Assembly: GCF_904846155.1 (NCBI RefSeq) | Contig: NZ_CAJGZP010000001.1 | Span: 434,001-498,000, forward strand | Length of the DNA: 64,000 bases | DNA from: Psychrobacter fulvigenes | GTDB lineage: Bacteria; Pseudomonadota; Gammaproteobacteria; Pseudomonadales; Moraxellaceae | Direction of reading: 5' to 3' | In this document: in pieces, positions 47,980 through 56,640 of the stretch | How the letters are laid out: the number at the start of each line of letters is the position of its first letter | Numbering within the stretch: position 1 is the stretch's first letter | Translations under genes and position numbers: made by a program | Notes under the pieces: model-generated | Database searches by the model: none | Seen by the model: only the letters and a program-made list of their open reading frames with translations | Told to the model about the DNA's origin: nothing

Positions 47980-48351
47980 TTATTTATCTTCACTCGGTAC
48001 CACAATCCATAACTGCGGTTTGCCAAAATCCTTATAAGCATCCTCAATTATGCTTCTAAAAACATTCAAGTCTTCGGTGTTTATCTTTTCTACGCCAACC
48101 AAACAAAGCTGCAAATGGCTGACATCGCTATCGGTCAAGCAGTCCCAAGCACTGTCCCAATTATGAGCAAAGTAGCTGGGAAAATGACACGCTTTGGCTA
48201 AGCTGGTTAACAGAGTGGCTTTATCAAGCACACCATTAATCGGAATCTTAACAGCCTGCTCAGGAATGCTATCACTTAGTGTTGTACCGTTTTGGTTAAT
48301 ACTGTTTTGGTTAACGCCGTTTTGGTTAATATAGTAAATGGCTTGGCTCAT
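47980..48351 (-). CDS. Barstar-family ribonuclease inhibitor (immunity protein)
   Basis: This cytoplasmic inhibitor of 123 residues has the barstar core: VLDKATLLTSLAKACHFPSYFAHNWDSAWDCL (conserved W-D-A/S-W-D-C-L region) and the later QLWIVVPSE strand. It begins with an Asn-rich segment coded by a 15-bp tandem repeat. The gene starts one base after the stop of the RNase gene at 48353, so the two are translationally coupled. Barstar binds barnase or RNase Sa, and here would protect the cell from its neighbour before export. Confidence 0.9.
   Translation of the reverse strand: MSQAIYYINQNGVNQNSINQNGTTLSDSIPEQAVKIPINGVLDKATLLTSLAKACHFPSYFAHNWDSAWDCLTDSDVSHLQLCLVGVEKINTEDLNVFRSIIEDAYKDFGKPQLWIVVPSEDK
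48286..48330 (-). repeat. Three 15-bp tandem repeats inside the barstar gene
   Basis: Units ACCGTTTTGGTTAAT, ACTGTTTTGGTTAAC and GCCGTTTTGGTTAAT (plus-strand reading) lie head to tail. They encode INQNG, VNQNS and INQNG near the barstar N-terminus. Because the unit is 15 bp, expansion or contraction keeps the frame. Confidence 0.85.
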
Positions 48352-48352
48352 A

Positions 48353-49138
48353 TCAGTTCACATCCAGTTTGGTAAAGCTATCGTAATGGTCGATGGTCAA
48401 ATAATAGACGGTAGGGGGATTGCCACCCGTGACAATACGCCGCGCCCCTCGATGAGAAACTCCAGGCGTGGGTACGGTGTATTCTCGGTAGTAGCCTTGA
48501 GACTGCGTGGGTAGTCTGCCTTCGCGATTATAAAACGTCGTGCCGTCTTTGTGAGGATAGGGGAAGGGCCCGCCTTGCTGAATCAAAGCGACTGTTTGGT
48601 CTATCTGTGGGTCACCAGTGATAGAGCTTGTATCCGTCTCAACATAAGAAGGCGACGGCATAGAGCTAGACTGAACCTCATCATTAAATAAGGTCGGCTT
48701 TAATTCTGTATAGCCGAAGAAGACGATCGCTATAACTGTTAGAATACTGATTGCGGTAGACTTCCAGCCCTTTGTATTCTGTCCATGACTATTTCGATTA
48801 GAGTTGCTATGTCTATTAGATCTGTTGTTTTTATTAGGGCGCTTAGGACTGCTTCGATGGTTTGAGCTATTGTCGTCATTTCGGTCCGAATCTGTTGACG
48901 TATGCTTAGAGGAAGATGAGTTTTCTAAGATACTTAATGAAGAATCGGTCACTTCAGTAGCTCGCAATTGATTTTTATCATTACGTTCACTATTGAAATA
49001 AACCTGCTGACCCTCCATCGGCTGCTGCGAGAGCTTCCATGTGCTGATATGAAAAAACACATCCTCACGCTGATTATTAGCGTCGATAAAGCCATAACCT
49101 TTATCTGAATTATAATATTTGACTTTACCACTTTGCAT
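48353..49138 (-). CDS. Cold-shock domain / membrane helix / RNase Sa-type ribonuclease fusion
   Basis: Residues 1-65 form a cold-shock domain (SGKVKYYNSDKGYGFID with RNP1 GYGFI and VFFHIS RNP2). Residues 70-125 are a polar, basic Ser/Asn/Arg-rich linker. One helix spans about 128-143 (TAISILTVIAIVFFGY). The C-terminal domain (175-261) matches the RNase Sa/barnase guanyl-specific family, with QGGPFPY, NREGRLPTQ, catalytic Glu219 (YREYTV), Arg234 (ARRIV) and His251 (DHYDSF). By the positive-inside rule the RNase faces the periplasm. The adjoining barstar gene is coupled to it. CSD-membrane fusions exist; I do not recall this RNase fusion as a described system. Confidence 0.85.
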   Translation of the reverse strand: MQSGKVKYYNSDKGYGFIDANNQREDVFFHISTWKLSQQPMEGQQVYFNSERNDKNQLRATEVTDSSLSILENSSSSKHTSTDSDRNDDNSSNHRSSPKRPNKNNRSNRHSNSNRNSHGQNTKGWKSTAISILTVIAIVFFGYTELKPTLFNDEVQSSSMPSPSYVETDTSSITGDPQIDQTVALIQQGGPFPYPHKDGTTFYNREGRLPTQSQGYYREYTVPTPGVSHRGARRIVTGGNPPTVYYLTIDHYDSFTKLDVN

Positions 49139-49203
49139 GAGCGCGTTTTCCTGTAGGTTTTGTATCTTTTAGCAGCATGTGCAACGTACTTATTTTTACT
49201 AAT

Positions 49204-49237
49204 AAAAAACGCCAGCAATTACGCTGACGTTTTTTTG
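49204..49237. terminator. Terminator between proA and the CSD-RNase gene
   Basis: A stem AAAAACG(C)CAGC/GCTG(A)CGTTTTT with an AATTAC loop and one mismatch is followed by seven T on the plus strand; the A-rich opposite side gives a T run on the minus strand. It probably ends proA transcription. Confidence 0.75.
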
Positions 49238-49272
49238 TGGATTATACTTTAAATTGTACTATAAATGGCAAA

Positions 49273-50574
49273 TTAAGCGCGAGTCTCGCCATGCCCATAG
49301 ACGATCCATTTTTGCGAGGTGAGACCTTCCAGTCCAACAGGACCGCGCGCATGGATTTTGTCGGTTGAGATACCGATTTCTGCACCCAGACCATATTCGA
49401 AGCCATCAGCAAAACGGCTAGAGGCGTTAATCATCACGCTTGCCGAGTCTACTTCACGGATAAAGCGCTGCGACTTGCTATAGTTGTCAGTAATGATGAC
49501 ATCGGTATGCTGACTGCCATGAGTGTTGATATGCTCAATCGCTTCATCAATGCCGCTCACTACCTTGATGGCTAAGATAGGCGCAAGGTATTCGGTATCC
49601 CAGTCCTCAGACGTGGCGGCAGATAGATGACCGTCAAGCTTGGCATTACCATTCAAGATATTTTGCGACTTATCATCGAGACGTAGCTGCATGGCATCAT
49701 CGGCTGCAACAATGGCTTCGGCAATCTTCGGTAATAGCTCATCTGCAACGGCTTCATCGACCAATAGCGTCTCCATGGTATTACACGTACCGTAGCGATG
49801 GGTCTTGGCATTGACACTGACTTCGATGGCGATACTTGGCTCGGCATCCCGATCAATAAAGGTGTGGCAGTTACCGTCTAAATGCTTAATAACGGGCACT
49901 TTTGCGTCATTGCTGATACGTTCAATCAGGCCTTTGCCGCCACGAGGTACGATTACGTCCACATATTCTGTCATGGTGATCAGCTCACCGACAGCAGCGC
50001 GATCTGTGGTTTGTAGCACTTGCACGCTATGCTCTGAGAGACCAGCGTTTTTTAGACCTTGATGGATACATTTTGCAATGGCTTGGTTAGACTCAAAGGC
50101 TTCAGAGCCGCCGCGTAGGATAATGGCGTTACCTGATTTTAGCGCAAGAGAGGCTGCCTCCAAAGTGACGTTGGGACGTGACTCATAAATCATACCGACC
50201 ACACCTAGAGGGACACGCATCTTACCCAAATGGATACCTGAGGGGCGATAGGTCATATCTGTCACTTCGCCAATAGGATCAGGCAAGGTAGAGACGTCTT
50301 TTAGGCCTTGGAGCATACCCTCAAACCGATCGTCATTTAGCTCTAAGCGATCCAGTAGCGCAGCATCAAGGTCGTTTTTGTGACCCTTATCCATGTCAAT
50401 TTTATTGGCAGCCAAAATATCTTTTTTAGCACTTTTTAATTCATCGTGAATTGCCATCAAGGCTGAGTTTTTGCTACCAGTATTGGCAGCGGCAAGTGCA
50501 CGAGAGGCGGCACGTGCTTGCTGACCAACTTGTTGCATATAAGCGGTAACATCTGCGGTATTCGATTGACTCAT
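49273..50574 (-). CDS. proA: Gamma-glutamyl phosphate reductase
   Basis: ProA reduces glutamyl-5-phosphate to glutamate semialdehyde in proline synthesis. It has 433 residues of the aldehyde dehydrogenase superfamily. Signatures: [10 protein letters not shown] (about 127-136), [21 protein letters not shown], the catalytic-cysteine segment [15 protein letters not shown], and the ending [14 protein letters not shown]. Length and order match. proB is not in the window. Confidence 0.97.
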   Translation of the reverse strand: MSQSNTADVTAYMQQVGQQARAASRALAAANTGSKNSALMAIHDELKSAKKDILAANKIDMDKGHKNDLDAALLDRLELNDDRFEGMLQGLKDVSTLPDPIGEVTDMTYRPSGIHLGKMRVPLGVVGMIYESRPNVTLEAASLALKSGNAIILRGGSEAFESNQAIAKCIHQGLKNAGLSEHSVQVLQTTDRAAVGELITMTEYVDVIVPRGGKGLIERISNDAKVPVIKHLDGNCHTFIDRDAEPSIAIEVSVNAKTHRYGTCNTMETLLVDEAVADELLPKIAEAIVAADDAMQLRLDDKSQNILNGNAKLDGHLSAATSEDWDTEYLAPILAIKVVSGIDEAIEHINTHGSQHTDVIITDNYSKSQRFIREVDSASVMINASSRFADGFEYGLGAEIGISTDKIHARGPVGLEGLTSQKWIVYGHGETRA

Positions 50575-51092
50575 AGAACATTTTCCTTATGTCTGTGGAT
50601 GGGAGTTGTTGATGATATGGAGGGTTGTTATTCGCTATTGATTTGTTGACAGCCAGTATTGTTGGCAATGCATGAGCTACATTAAGTAGTAAGCTATATA
50701 ACAGCGAATGAAAAAAAGCGAATAAAACAAAGAAAGTAGGCCAAAATAAAAAGTGGCCAAAAAACATCACTTTCTATCAATCTTCGGGGCTTTTTATCAA
50801 CCTTACGGGATTATGCTATTTAACATAGAGGAGATTGGGACGATAGTAAAGACGAATTTGTGAACAGAATCTGCTTACACAGGCTTATTGAGCCCTTACG
50901 TCCCTTGTGTTTTGTCATGATTTTACCATAGGCACTCAATTGTGTAGTCGTTACGCATTCTGCACATAACTGTGCTGTAACTACTAAAGTAGTCGAGAGC
51001 AATTATGAGTATATTGAATACTGAAACCATAATTAGTTATATACCAACTTGTTCAATACTAGCTTGTTTAATACCAGCGATGGAGAGTCGAG
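50575..51092. promoter_or_regulatory. Spacer between proA and the small lipoprotein gene
   Basis: A 518-base divergent spacer without a convincing gene. It contains a GGCCA-containing near-repeat around 50730-50760 and repeated TTGTT(C/T)AATAC(T/C)A words near 51045-51075. Both promoters probably lie here. Confidence 0.35.
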
Positions 51093-51404
51093 ATGACCAT
51101 TATGAAAAAACCAATTAACTTGTCAACACGTAAAACTTGGCTATTTGCGTCTTTAGCCGCTGCTGCTTTAACACTTGGGGCTTGTGCAGATAAAGAGCCA
51201 GTAGCTACGGAAGATGAGACAACCATTGATGCTCAAACCACCGTGGAGCAAGAAGCAATAGCTGAAAACACGGATGATGTCGCTGTAGCAAGCGCTGATG
51301 AGAGCATGGTCGTAGGTGATAACGATGATGTTGCAGTCGCCACAGCAGATGACTCAGAAGTTCTTGATGGCAGTGAGTCAGAAGAGCATGTGTCTACCTA
51401 TTAA
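51093..51404 (+). CDS. Small acidic lipoprotein, unknown function
   Basis: A 103-residue precursor with a signal segment (LFASLAAAALTLGAC) and a lipobox LGAC at about residue 30. The mature part of some 75 residues is strongly acidic and low in complexity, with two partial repeats (DDVAVASADES and DDVAVATADDS). GGAG at 51081 precedes the ATG. It carries no identified domain. It is followed by a terminator, so it is separate from the ABC operon downstream. Confidence 0.7.
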   Translation: MTIMKKPINLSTRKTWLFASLAAAALTLGACADKEPVATEDETTIDAQTTVEQEAIAENTDDVAVASADESMVVGDNDDVAVATADDSEVLDGSESEEHVSTY

Positions 51405-51434
51405 CTTAAGTTTAGTATATGTGAGTACAAAATG

Positions 51435-51467
51435 GCTCAGATACGTTTTTACGTTCTGAGCTTTTTT
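51435..51467 (+). terminator. Terminator after the small lipoprotein gene
   Basis: The stem GCTCAGA...TCTGAGC (51435-51461) with inner ACGT pairing is followed by a run of six T. It separates the lipoprotein gene from the ABC transporter genes. Confidence 0.88.
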
Positions 51468-51623
51468 ATATTGCAGCAGGTTTTGGGGAATAGGTGTAAA
51501 ATTAGCCATAAAATTTGCCTTTTTACTGTATTTTGAGCGACAATGGCGCGCATCATGCCCTACATCTCTGGGCGAAAAATTATTCTGCCTTTTTATTCAT
51601 ATTTATTGGAAGTTTGCTAACCC

Positions 51624-52421
51624 ATGCTTGAGACTGCCGAAAACTCGAATCGCCCGATCGCTCTAGAGCTACAAGATATTCATAAAAGCTTTGGCTCATT
51701 GGCTGTGCTCAAAGGAGTGTCACTCACTGCCTATGATGGTGATGTGATCTCTATTTTGGGCTCGTCTGGCTCTGGTAAGTCTACCTTGCTGCGCTGCATC
51801 AACTTGCTAGAAAAGCCCACCCAAGGTCGAATTATCATTGGTAATGAAGAGCTGATATTAAAGCCGACCAAATCAGGTGAGATGCAGGCGGCGAACATCA
51901 AGCAGCTAGAAAGCCTACGTGCACGAGTGGGTTTTGTCTTCCAAGGTTTTAATTTATGGCCGCACAAGACAATCTTACACAACATTATCGAAGGGCCAAC
52001 ACAGGTCTTAAAGATAAAAAAAGATCAAGCCATCAGCGATGCTGAAAAGCTACTGGATAAAGTAGGCTTGCTGGATAAAAAGGATGCTTACCCAGCAAAC
52101 TTGTCAGGCGGTCAACGCCAGCGGGTTGCGATTGCCCGTGCATTGGCAATGCAGCCACGGGTATTGCTATTTGATGAGCCAACTTCAGCACTAGATCCTG
52201 AGCTGGTCAATGAAGTGCTGGCAGTCATGCGTGAACTAGCAGAAGAGGGGCGTACGATGTTGATTGTCACCCATGAGATGCGCTTTGCGCGTGAAGTATC
52301 AAGCCAAGTGGTTTTTTTGCATCAAGGTATCATTGAAGAGATGGGCACACCTGAGCAAGTCTTTGACAATCCAACGTCAGAGCGCGTAAAAGACTTTATG
52401 GCTTCCCATCGTCAAAACTAA
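51624..52421 (+). CDS. Polar amino-acid ABC transporter ATP-binding protein
   Basis: This ATPase of the HisP/ArtP/GlnQ family powers uptake of polar amino acids. It has 265 residues: Walker [10 protein letters not shown] (about 50-58), Q-loop FVFQGFN, signature [15 protein letters not shown] (about 163-177), Walker [15 protein letters not shown] (about 183-196) and the H-loop VTHEM. It starts the gene cluster of three binding proteins and two permeases. The order ATPase-SBP-SBP-SBP-permease-permease is unusual. Confidence 0.95.
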   Translation: MLETAENSNRPIALELQDIHKSFGSLAVLKGVSLTAYDGDVISILGSSGSGKSTLLRCINLLEKPTQGRIIIGNEELILKPTKSGEMQAANIKQLESLRARVGFVFQGFNLWPHKTILHNIIEGPTQVLKIKKDQAISDAEKLLDKVGLLDKKDAYPANLSGGQRQRVAIARALAMQPRVLLFDEPTSALDPELVNEVLAVMRELAEEGRTMLIVTHEMRFAREVSSQVVFLHQGIIEEMGTPEQVFDNPTSERVKDFMASHRQN

Positions 52422-52572
52422 CAGCGTGATAAAGCGCGTTAGTTTTGAAATTATCTAATCATAAACTCTTACTTATTTTTCATTACACAATAATGACAGT
52501 CAATACGTAAAACGTTTGTTTTTGGTATTTTAGTCAGGTATTATCGATTGAATTATCGCTTATTAATACCTG

Positions 52573-52612
52573 TGACTCTCAGTACTAGCATGGATGGTAG
52601 CGCTGAGAGTCA
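52573..52612. promoter_or_regulatory. 10-bp inverted repeat between ATPase and first binding-protein genes
   Basis: TGACTCTCAG at 52573-52582 and CTGAGAGTCA at 52603-52612 are exact inverse complements around a 20-base loop. No T run follows, so it could be an RNA-processing or stabilising stem that separates ATPase from SBP expression, or an operator. It sits 41 bases upstream of the first SBP start. Confidence 0.5.
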
Positions 52613-52653
52613 TGAAGATACTTATCTAAAACCAAGCAAAAACTAAGGAACGT

Positions 52654-53454
52654 ATGATGTCGAACTCTCGTCTACTGTGGTCATCGATGACCATTACTGC
52701 AGCGCTAGCACTTAGTGCCTGTAGCCAGCCTGCTAATGAAACCACTGATGCCAACGCTGACGCTGCCACGACAGATGTCGCTGGCAAGACCATTCGTATC
52801 GCCACTGAAGGCGCATACCCTCCTTTTAACTATACCAATGCTGATGGTAGCTTAGCGGGCTTCGATATCGATGTGGCCAATGCGCTCTGCGAGCAGATGC
52901 AAGCCAAGTGTGAAATTGTCGCTCAAGACTGGGACGGTATCATTCCAGGGCTTTTAGCACAAAAGTATGACGCAGTCGTCGCTGGCATGTCGATCACTCC
53001 TGAACGCCAAGAAAAAGTTGACTTTACTGAGCCGTATTTTGCCAACACCATGGTTTGGCTAACGGACACTGATGGCAGCTTTGACCCAAAAGCGATAGCA
53101 AACCTAACGCTTGGTGGACAGCGCTCAACCACGCCAGGGGCGTATCTGCAAGATAACTATGAAGGCAAAGACGGCAACACTGTGCAGCTGTATGATAACT
53201 ATGACAACGCTTACTTAGATCTAAAATCAGGCCGCAGTGATGCAGTGCTGGCCGAAAAAGTCTCTGCCAATTCGTGGCTAGCAGATAATCCTGAAGGCTT
53301 TGGCATCGTTGGTGATGAGATTGATAACGATGATAATATTGCTATCGCTGTTCGTAAAGATGACCCTCTAAAAGATGAGTTAAACAAAGCATTGAGCGAA
53401 ATCCGTACCAATGGTGAGTTGGCCCGTCTTGAGCAGGCAAACTTTAGCCAGTAA
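52654..53454 (+). CDS. Amino-acid ABC transporter substrate-binding lipoprotein, copy 1
   Basis: A 266-residue family 3 solute-binding protein. The lipobox LSACS is at about 20-24. The mature domain shows ATEGAYPPFNYTNADG (about 50-65), AQDWDGIIPGLL, GMSITPERQEKVDFTEPYF, and the ending TNGELARLEQANF. These match the lysine/arginine/ornithine and histidine-binding group. ATG 52654 or 52657 both work. It is followed by two paralogues of similar length. Confidence 0.92.
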   Translation: MMSNSRLLWSSMTITAALALSACSQPANETTDANADAATTDVAGKTIRIATEGAYPPFNYTNADGSLAGFDIDVANALCEQMQAKCEIVAQDWDGIIPGLLAQKYDAVVAGMSITPERQEKVDFTEPYFANTMVWLTDTDGSFDPKAIANLTLGGQRSTTPGAYLQDNYEGKDGNTVQLYDNYDNAYLDLKSGRSDAVLAEKVSANSWLADNPEGFGIVGDEIDNDDNIAIAVRKDDPLKDELNKALSEIRTNGELARLEQANFSQ

Positions 53455-53510
53455 CCGTCAACAAACCCTGATTTAGAAACGTGATCTGATTTAGACATGA
53501 AGGAATAGCA

Positions 53511-54353
53511 ATGATGACATCATCAATGAAAACAAAAACAATGTGGCTTGCACCACTAAGTGCGGCGATGCTTATGTTGGCTGGTTGTAGCAATGGCTCA
53601 GCCCCAGAAGAAAGTGCGGCCACTGATACCACTGCCGATGCTCCAATGAGCGTAAAAATAGCGACTGAGTCAAGCTATAAGCCCTTTAGCTATACGGATG
53701 CTGATGGCAAGCTGATTGGCTATGAGATTGAGCTAGTCGACGCTTTATGTGCGCAGATGAAAGCAGAGTGTGAGCTTATCTCTCAAGACTGGGATGGTCT
53801 TATCCCAGGTCTAAACGCACAGAAATTTGATGCCGTTATCGCTGGTATGTCAATCACCCCTGAGCGTAAAGAAGTCGTAGAATTCACTGATCCGTACTTT
53901 CATACTGGTATTATCTTAATCGGTAAAAAAGGCGATGATATCAGTGTGGCAGATCTAGCAGGGCAGCCAGTTGCTTCACAGCGCTCGACAGTGTCATCGC
54001 AGTACTTACAAGATGAGTATCCAGATGCTGATATCAAGCTTTATGATACCCAAGATAATGCCTATCTAGATCTTACTTCAGGCCGCGTACGCGCGATGAT
54101 GTCAGATAAAGTGACTGGTATTGATTGGTTAAAAACTGAAGCTGGTCAAAACTATGAAGTGAAAGGCGATGAGATTAGCACTGAGGAAGATGCGATGGGC
54201 ATAGCGTTTCGTAAAGGTGATCCTTTAGTGGCTAAGTTCAACACTGCTTTGGCTGAGATTAAAGCTGATGGTACCTATGATCAGATCACTGGCAGCTACT
54301 TTGGTACCAGCACCACTGCTGCTGCACAAGAAGCAGAAACAACGACCAACTAA
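53511..54353 (+). CDS. Amino-acid ABC transporter substrate-binding lipoprotein, copy 2
   Basis: The second family 3 solute-binding protein has 280 residues with lipobox LAGCS at about 25. The ligand motif differs from copies 1 and 3: ATESSYKPFSYTDADG instead of T-E-G-A-Y-x-P-F-N-Y, so its ligand preference is likely different. SQDWDGLIPGLN and MSITPERKEVVEFTDPYF are shared. A divergent evolution after duplication is the simplest view. It ends with an Ala/Thr/Glu-rich tail. Confidence 0.92.
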   Translation: MMTSSMKTKTMWLAPLSAAMLMLAGCSNGSAPEESAATDTTADAPMSVKIATESSYKPFSYTDADGKLIGYEIELVDALCAQMKAECELISQDWDGLIPGLNAQKFDAVIAGMSITPERKEVVEFTDPYFHTGIILIGKKGDDISVADLAGQPVASQRSTVSSQYLQDEYPDADIKLYDTQDNAYLDLTSGRVRAMMSDKVTGIDWLKTEAGQNYEVKGDEISTEEDAMGIAFRKGDPLVAKFNTALAEIKADGTYDQITGSYFGTSTTAAAQEAETTTN

Positions 54354-54530
54354 TCTACGTATATAACAACCTACGTATTTAAAGGCTTACGTATTTAAGG
54401 GTAAGTCTCTTAAAGACAAGTCGCTTAAGGTCTGCATGTTATCTAACAGAGTTTTAGGTTGATGACATAGCAGGCCTTAACTTTTTATAGAGTAAGCAGT
54501 TTATCTAGTAACAAAAACAGGAAATCAAGG
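54354..54530. other. Spacer between second and third binding-protein genes, with short direct repeats
   Basis: A 177-base spacer holding the near-direct repeat CTACGTATTTAAAGG / TTACGTATTTAAGGG around 54370-54403, and CTTAAAG(A)/CTTAAGG words further on. No gene. Probably 5' leader of the third SBP. Confidence 0.45.
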
Positions 54531-55481
54531 ATGACTATCGGTAACACGCCAAGAATGAATACTTCAAACAGCAGTTCTGTCCAGTTTATAGCCAATACTA
54601 AGTCCAACATTCGCTCTGTGCGCCGTCTATCACTGTCGCTTTTTGCAGCAATGACAGCCGCTGCTTTAGTGGGCTGTGGTAGTGGTTCAGATGCTGGTAG
54701 TGAGACCAACGCAGATAATACGGCAGCGAACGCAGCTGCGCCTGCGGGCGAGGTGTTGCGTATTGGTACGGAAGGGGCTTATGCGCCTTTTAACTATACC
54801 AATGCTGATGGAACGCTTGGTGGATTTGACGTCGATATGGCCAATGCCATCTGTGACGATATGCAGGTCACTTGTGAGATTGTTGCCCAAGATTGGGATG
54901 GTATCATTCCAGGGCTAAAAGCGGGTAAGTACGATGCCATCGTAGCGGCGATGTCGATCACACCAGAGCGCGCGCAACAAGTTGCTTTTACCGAGCCTTA
55001 CTTTAGCAACTCTTTGGTGTTTTTGGCAAAAAAAGACAGCAGCTTTGACCCTAGTAAAAGCAGCGATATTAATGCTCACTCTATAGCAGCGCAGCGCTCT
55101 ACGCTCTCCTCGCAGTGGTTGGAAGGCGAGTATCCAGAAGTCAATATGAAGCTATATGATACGCTAAGCAATGCATTTTTGGACTTAGAGTCAGGCCGAG
55201 TGGATGCCATGATATCTGATAAGCTACCAGCGATAGAGTGGCTAAGCTCAGAGTCTGGCGGTGACTATGCGGTCAAAGGCGATGAGATCGATATCGATGA
55301 CCACTTTGCCATTGCTGTGCGTCCTGGTGATGAGCTGCAAGCAAAAATCAATCAGTCCTTGGCCAATCTAAAAGCCAATGGTACTTATGATAAAATCAAT
55401 CAAAAATACTTTGCGGTGCCAACGTCTGCTACGGTAGTGACAGCCGAGTCCGAAGTTATGGCAGACAGCACTGCTCAGTAG
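54531..55481 (+). CDS. Amino-acid ABC transporter substrate-binding lipoprotein, copy 3
   Basis: The third tandem family 3 solute-binding protein, 316 residues. A long N-terminal region (about 25 residues before the hydrophobic segment) precedes lipobox LVGCG at about 45. The mature segment has GTEGAYAPFNYTNADG, AQDWDGIIPGLK, AMSITPERAQQVAFTEPYF, close to copy 1. The start could be at a later ATG (such as the MNTSNSS at 54546) since the leader is long. Confidence 0.92.
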   Translation: MTIGNTPRMNTSNSSSVQFIANTKSNIRSVRRLSLSLFAAMTAAALVGCGSGSDAGSETNADNTAANAAAPAGEVLRIGTEGAYAPFNYTNADGTLGGFDVDMANAICDDMQVTCEIVAQDWDGIIPGLKAGKYDAIVAAMSITPERAQQVAFTEPYFSNSLVFLAKKDSSFDPSKSSDINAHSIAAQRSTLSSQWLEGEYPEVNMKLYDTLSNAFLDLESGRVDAMISDKLPAIEWLSSESGGDYAVKGDEIDIDDHFAIAVRPGDELQAKINQSLANLKANGTYDKINQKYFAVPTSATVVTAESEVMADSTAQ

Positions 55482-55892
55482 CAGGTTGAAAGAGTCATAC
55501 CTTTTTATTTTGAACTGAGGATGCTATCGTGGTCTTGCAAAAGGATATTACCAAACTGGTGATATCCTTTTTTCTTTATAAATGCTGACTGAACAGTGTT
55601 GTATTCACTGTCTTATTTTTAGCGAATTTAGTATGATGCGTGCTGATTTGGATACAGCTTTTACGTGCGAGCATTAACATAGAGTCTACTGATTATGATA
55701 AAATCACAACTCTTTTCTACCGAGTCAATTATCGTCGCCATAATCGTAGGAACTGCACGTCAATCTATGACGCAAAAGACCCATCTCTAGATGGTCTACC
55801 ATACGATTATCAGCAGCGCTCAGCCATTGGTGCTGATTCTTTTAACTCATATTTTGCTAACTTGCTAATATAAAGAGACTGAGTGGACAACC
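55482..55892. other. Spacer between third SBP and permease genes
   Basis: This 411-base region contains a terminator at 55539-55575 and then AT-rich DNA. A short ORF at 55640-55873 has no domain or ribosome site and is not called. The permease genes may have their own promoter here. Confidence 0.5.
55539..55575 (+). terminator. Terminator after third binding-protein gene
   Basis: The stem AAAAGGATAT(T)ACC/GGT(G)ATATCCTTTT with an AAACT loop and a following T run. It suggests that permease transcription is separately controlled or attenuated. Confidence 0.85.
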
Positions 55893-56627
55893 GTGTTTGA
55901 TTTACAAGGGTTCGGCGCGCTATTACTTAGCGGCGCAACTGTCACCATAAAGCTTGCCATGACCAGTTTGATCATAGGCATGTTTTTGGGGCTTCTGGGT
56001 GCCACCGCCAAGCTGTCAAATGTCTGGATACTGCGCAAAATTGCGACTGTCTATACGGCAACGATGCGCGGTATTCCCGAGCTATTATTGGTGCTATTCA
56101 TTTACTATGGCGGCTCCATGCTGCTCATGAGCGTCCTCAAAAAATTCGGTTATAACGAATATGTTGAGATCAGTGCGTTTTGGGGCGGGGTGATGGCGCT
56201 GTCTATCGCTTTTGGTGCCTATGCGACTGAGATTTTGCGCATGTCTATCCAAGAGATTCCGGTAGGTCAAAGCGAAGCTGCGCAAGCGATTGGTATGCGT
56301 CCCTTTCAGATATTTTATCGTATTACTTTACCGCAAGTATGGCAGATTGCACTACCAGGTCTTGGCAACTTATTTTTAGTCCTACTAAAAGACACGGCTT
56401 TGGTATCTGTTGTGGGTCTCAAAGACATTATGTATCAGTCATCACGCGCGGCTCAGTCGACACAGCAGCCTTTTACTTTTTATATGGCGGCTGCGATTAT
56501 TTATTTGGGTCTAACTATGCTGATCACAGGGTTTATGATGTGGCTTGAGTGGCGTGCAAATCCAGCCGCACGCTATGCCAAAAAACTGAGCCGTCAAACA
56601 GCGCCCCGTCAATCGACCATAGGGTAG
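55893..56627 (+). CDS. Amino-acid ABC transporter permease (HisQ-like)
   Basis: This inner-membrane permease has 244 residues and about five helices. The EAA loop is visible as QSEAAQAIGMRPFQIFYRITLPQ (about 128-150). It begins with GTG at 55893 and has ligand-transporter signatures TMRGIPELLLVLFIYYGG (about 58-75) typical of HisQ/ArtQ. Fourteen bases separate it from the second permease. Both likely partner with the ATPase at 51624. Confidence 0.93.
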   Translation: MFDLQGFGALLLSGATVTIKLAMTSLIIGMFLGLLGATAKLSNVWILRKIATVYTATMRGIPELLLVLFIYYGGSMLLMSVLKKFGYNEYVEISAFWGGVMALSIAFGAYATEILRMSIQEIPVGQSEAAQAIGMRPFQIFYRITLPQVWQIALPGLGNLFLVLLKDTALVSVVGLKDIMYQSSRAAQSTQQPFTFYMAAAIIYLGLTMLITGFMMWLEWRANPAARYAKKLSRQTAPRQSTIG

Positions 56628-56640
56628 AGGAGAGAGTCTT

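Noticed and set aside
55640..55873. 77-residue plus-strand ORF in the SBP-permease spacer
   Set aside because: It has no ribosome site, no domain and an odd composition, and overlaps what looks like a leader region.
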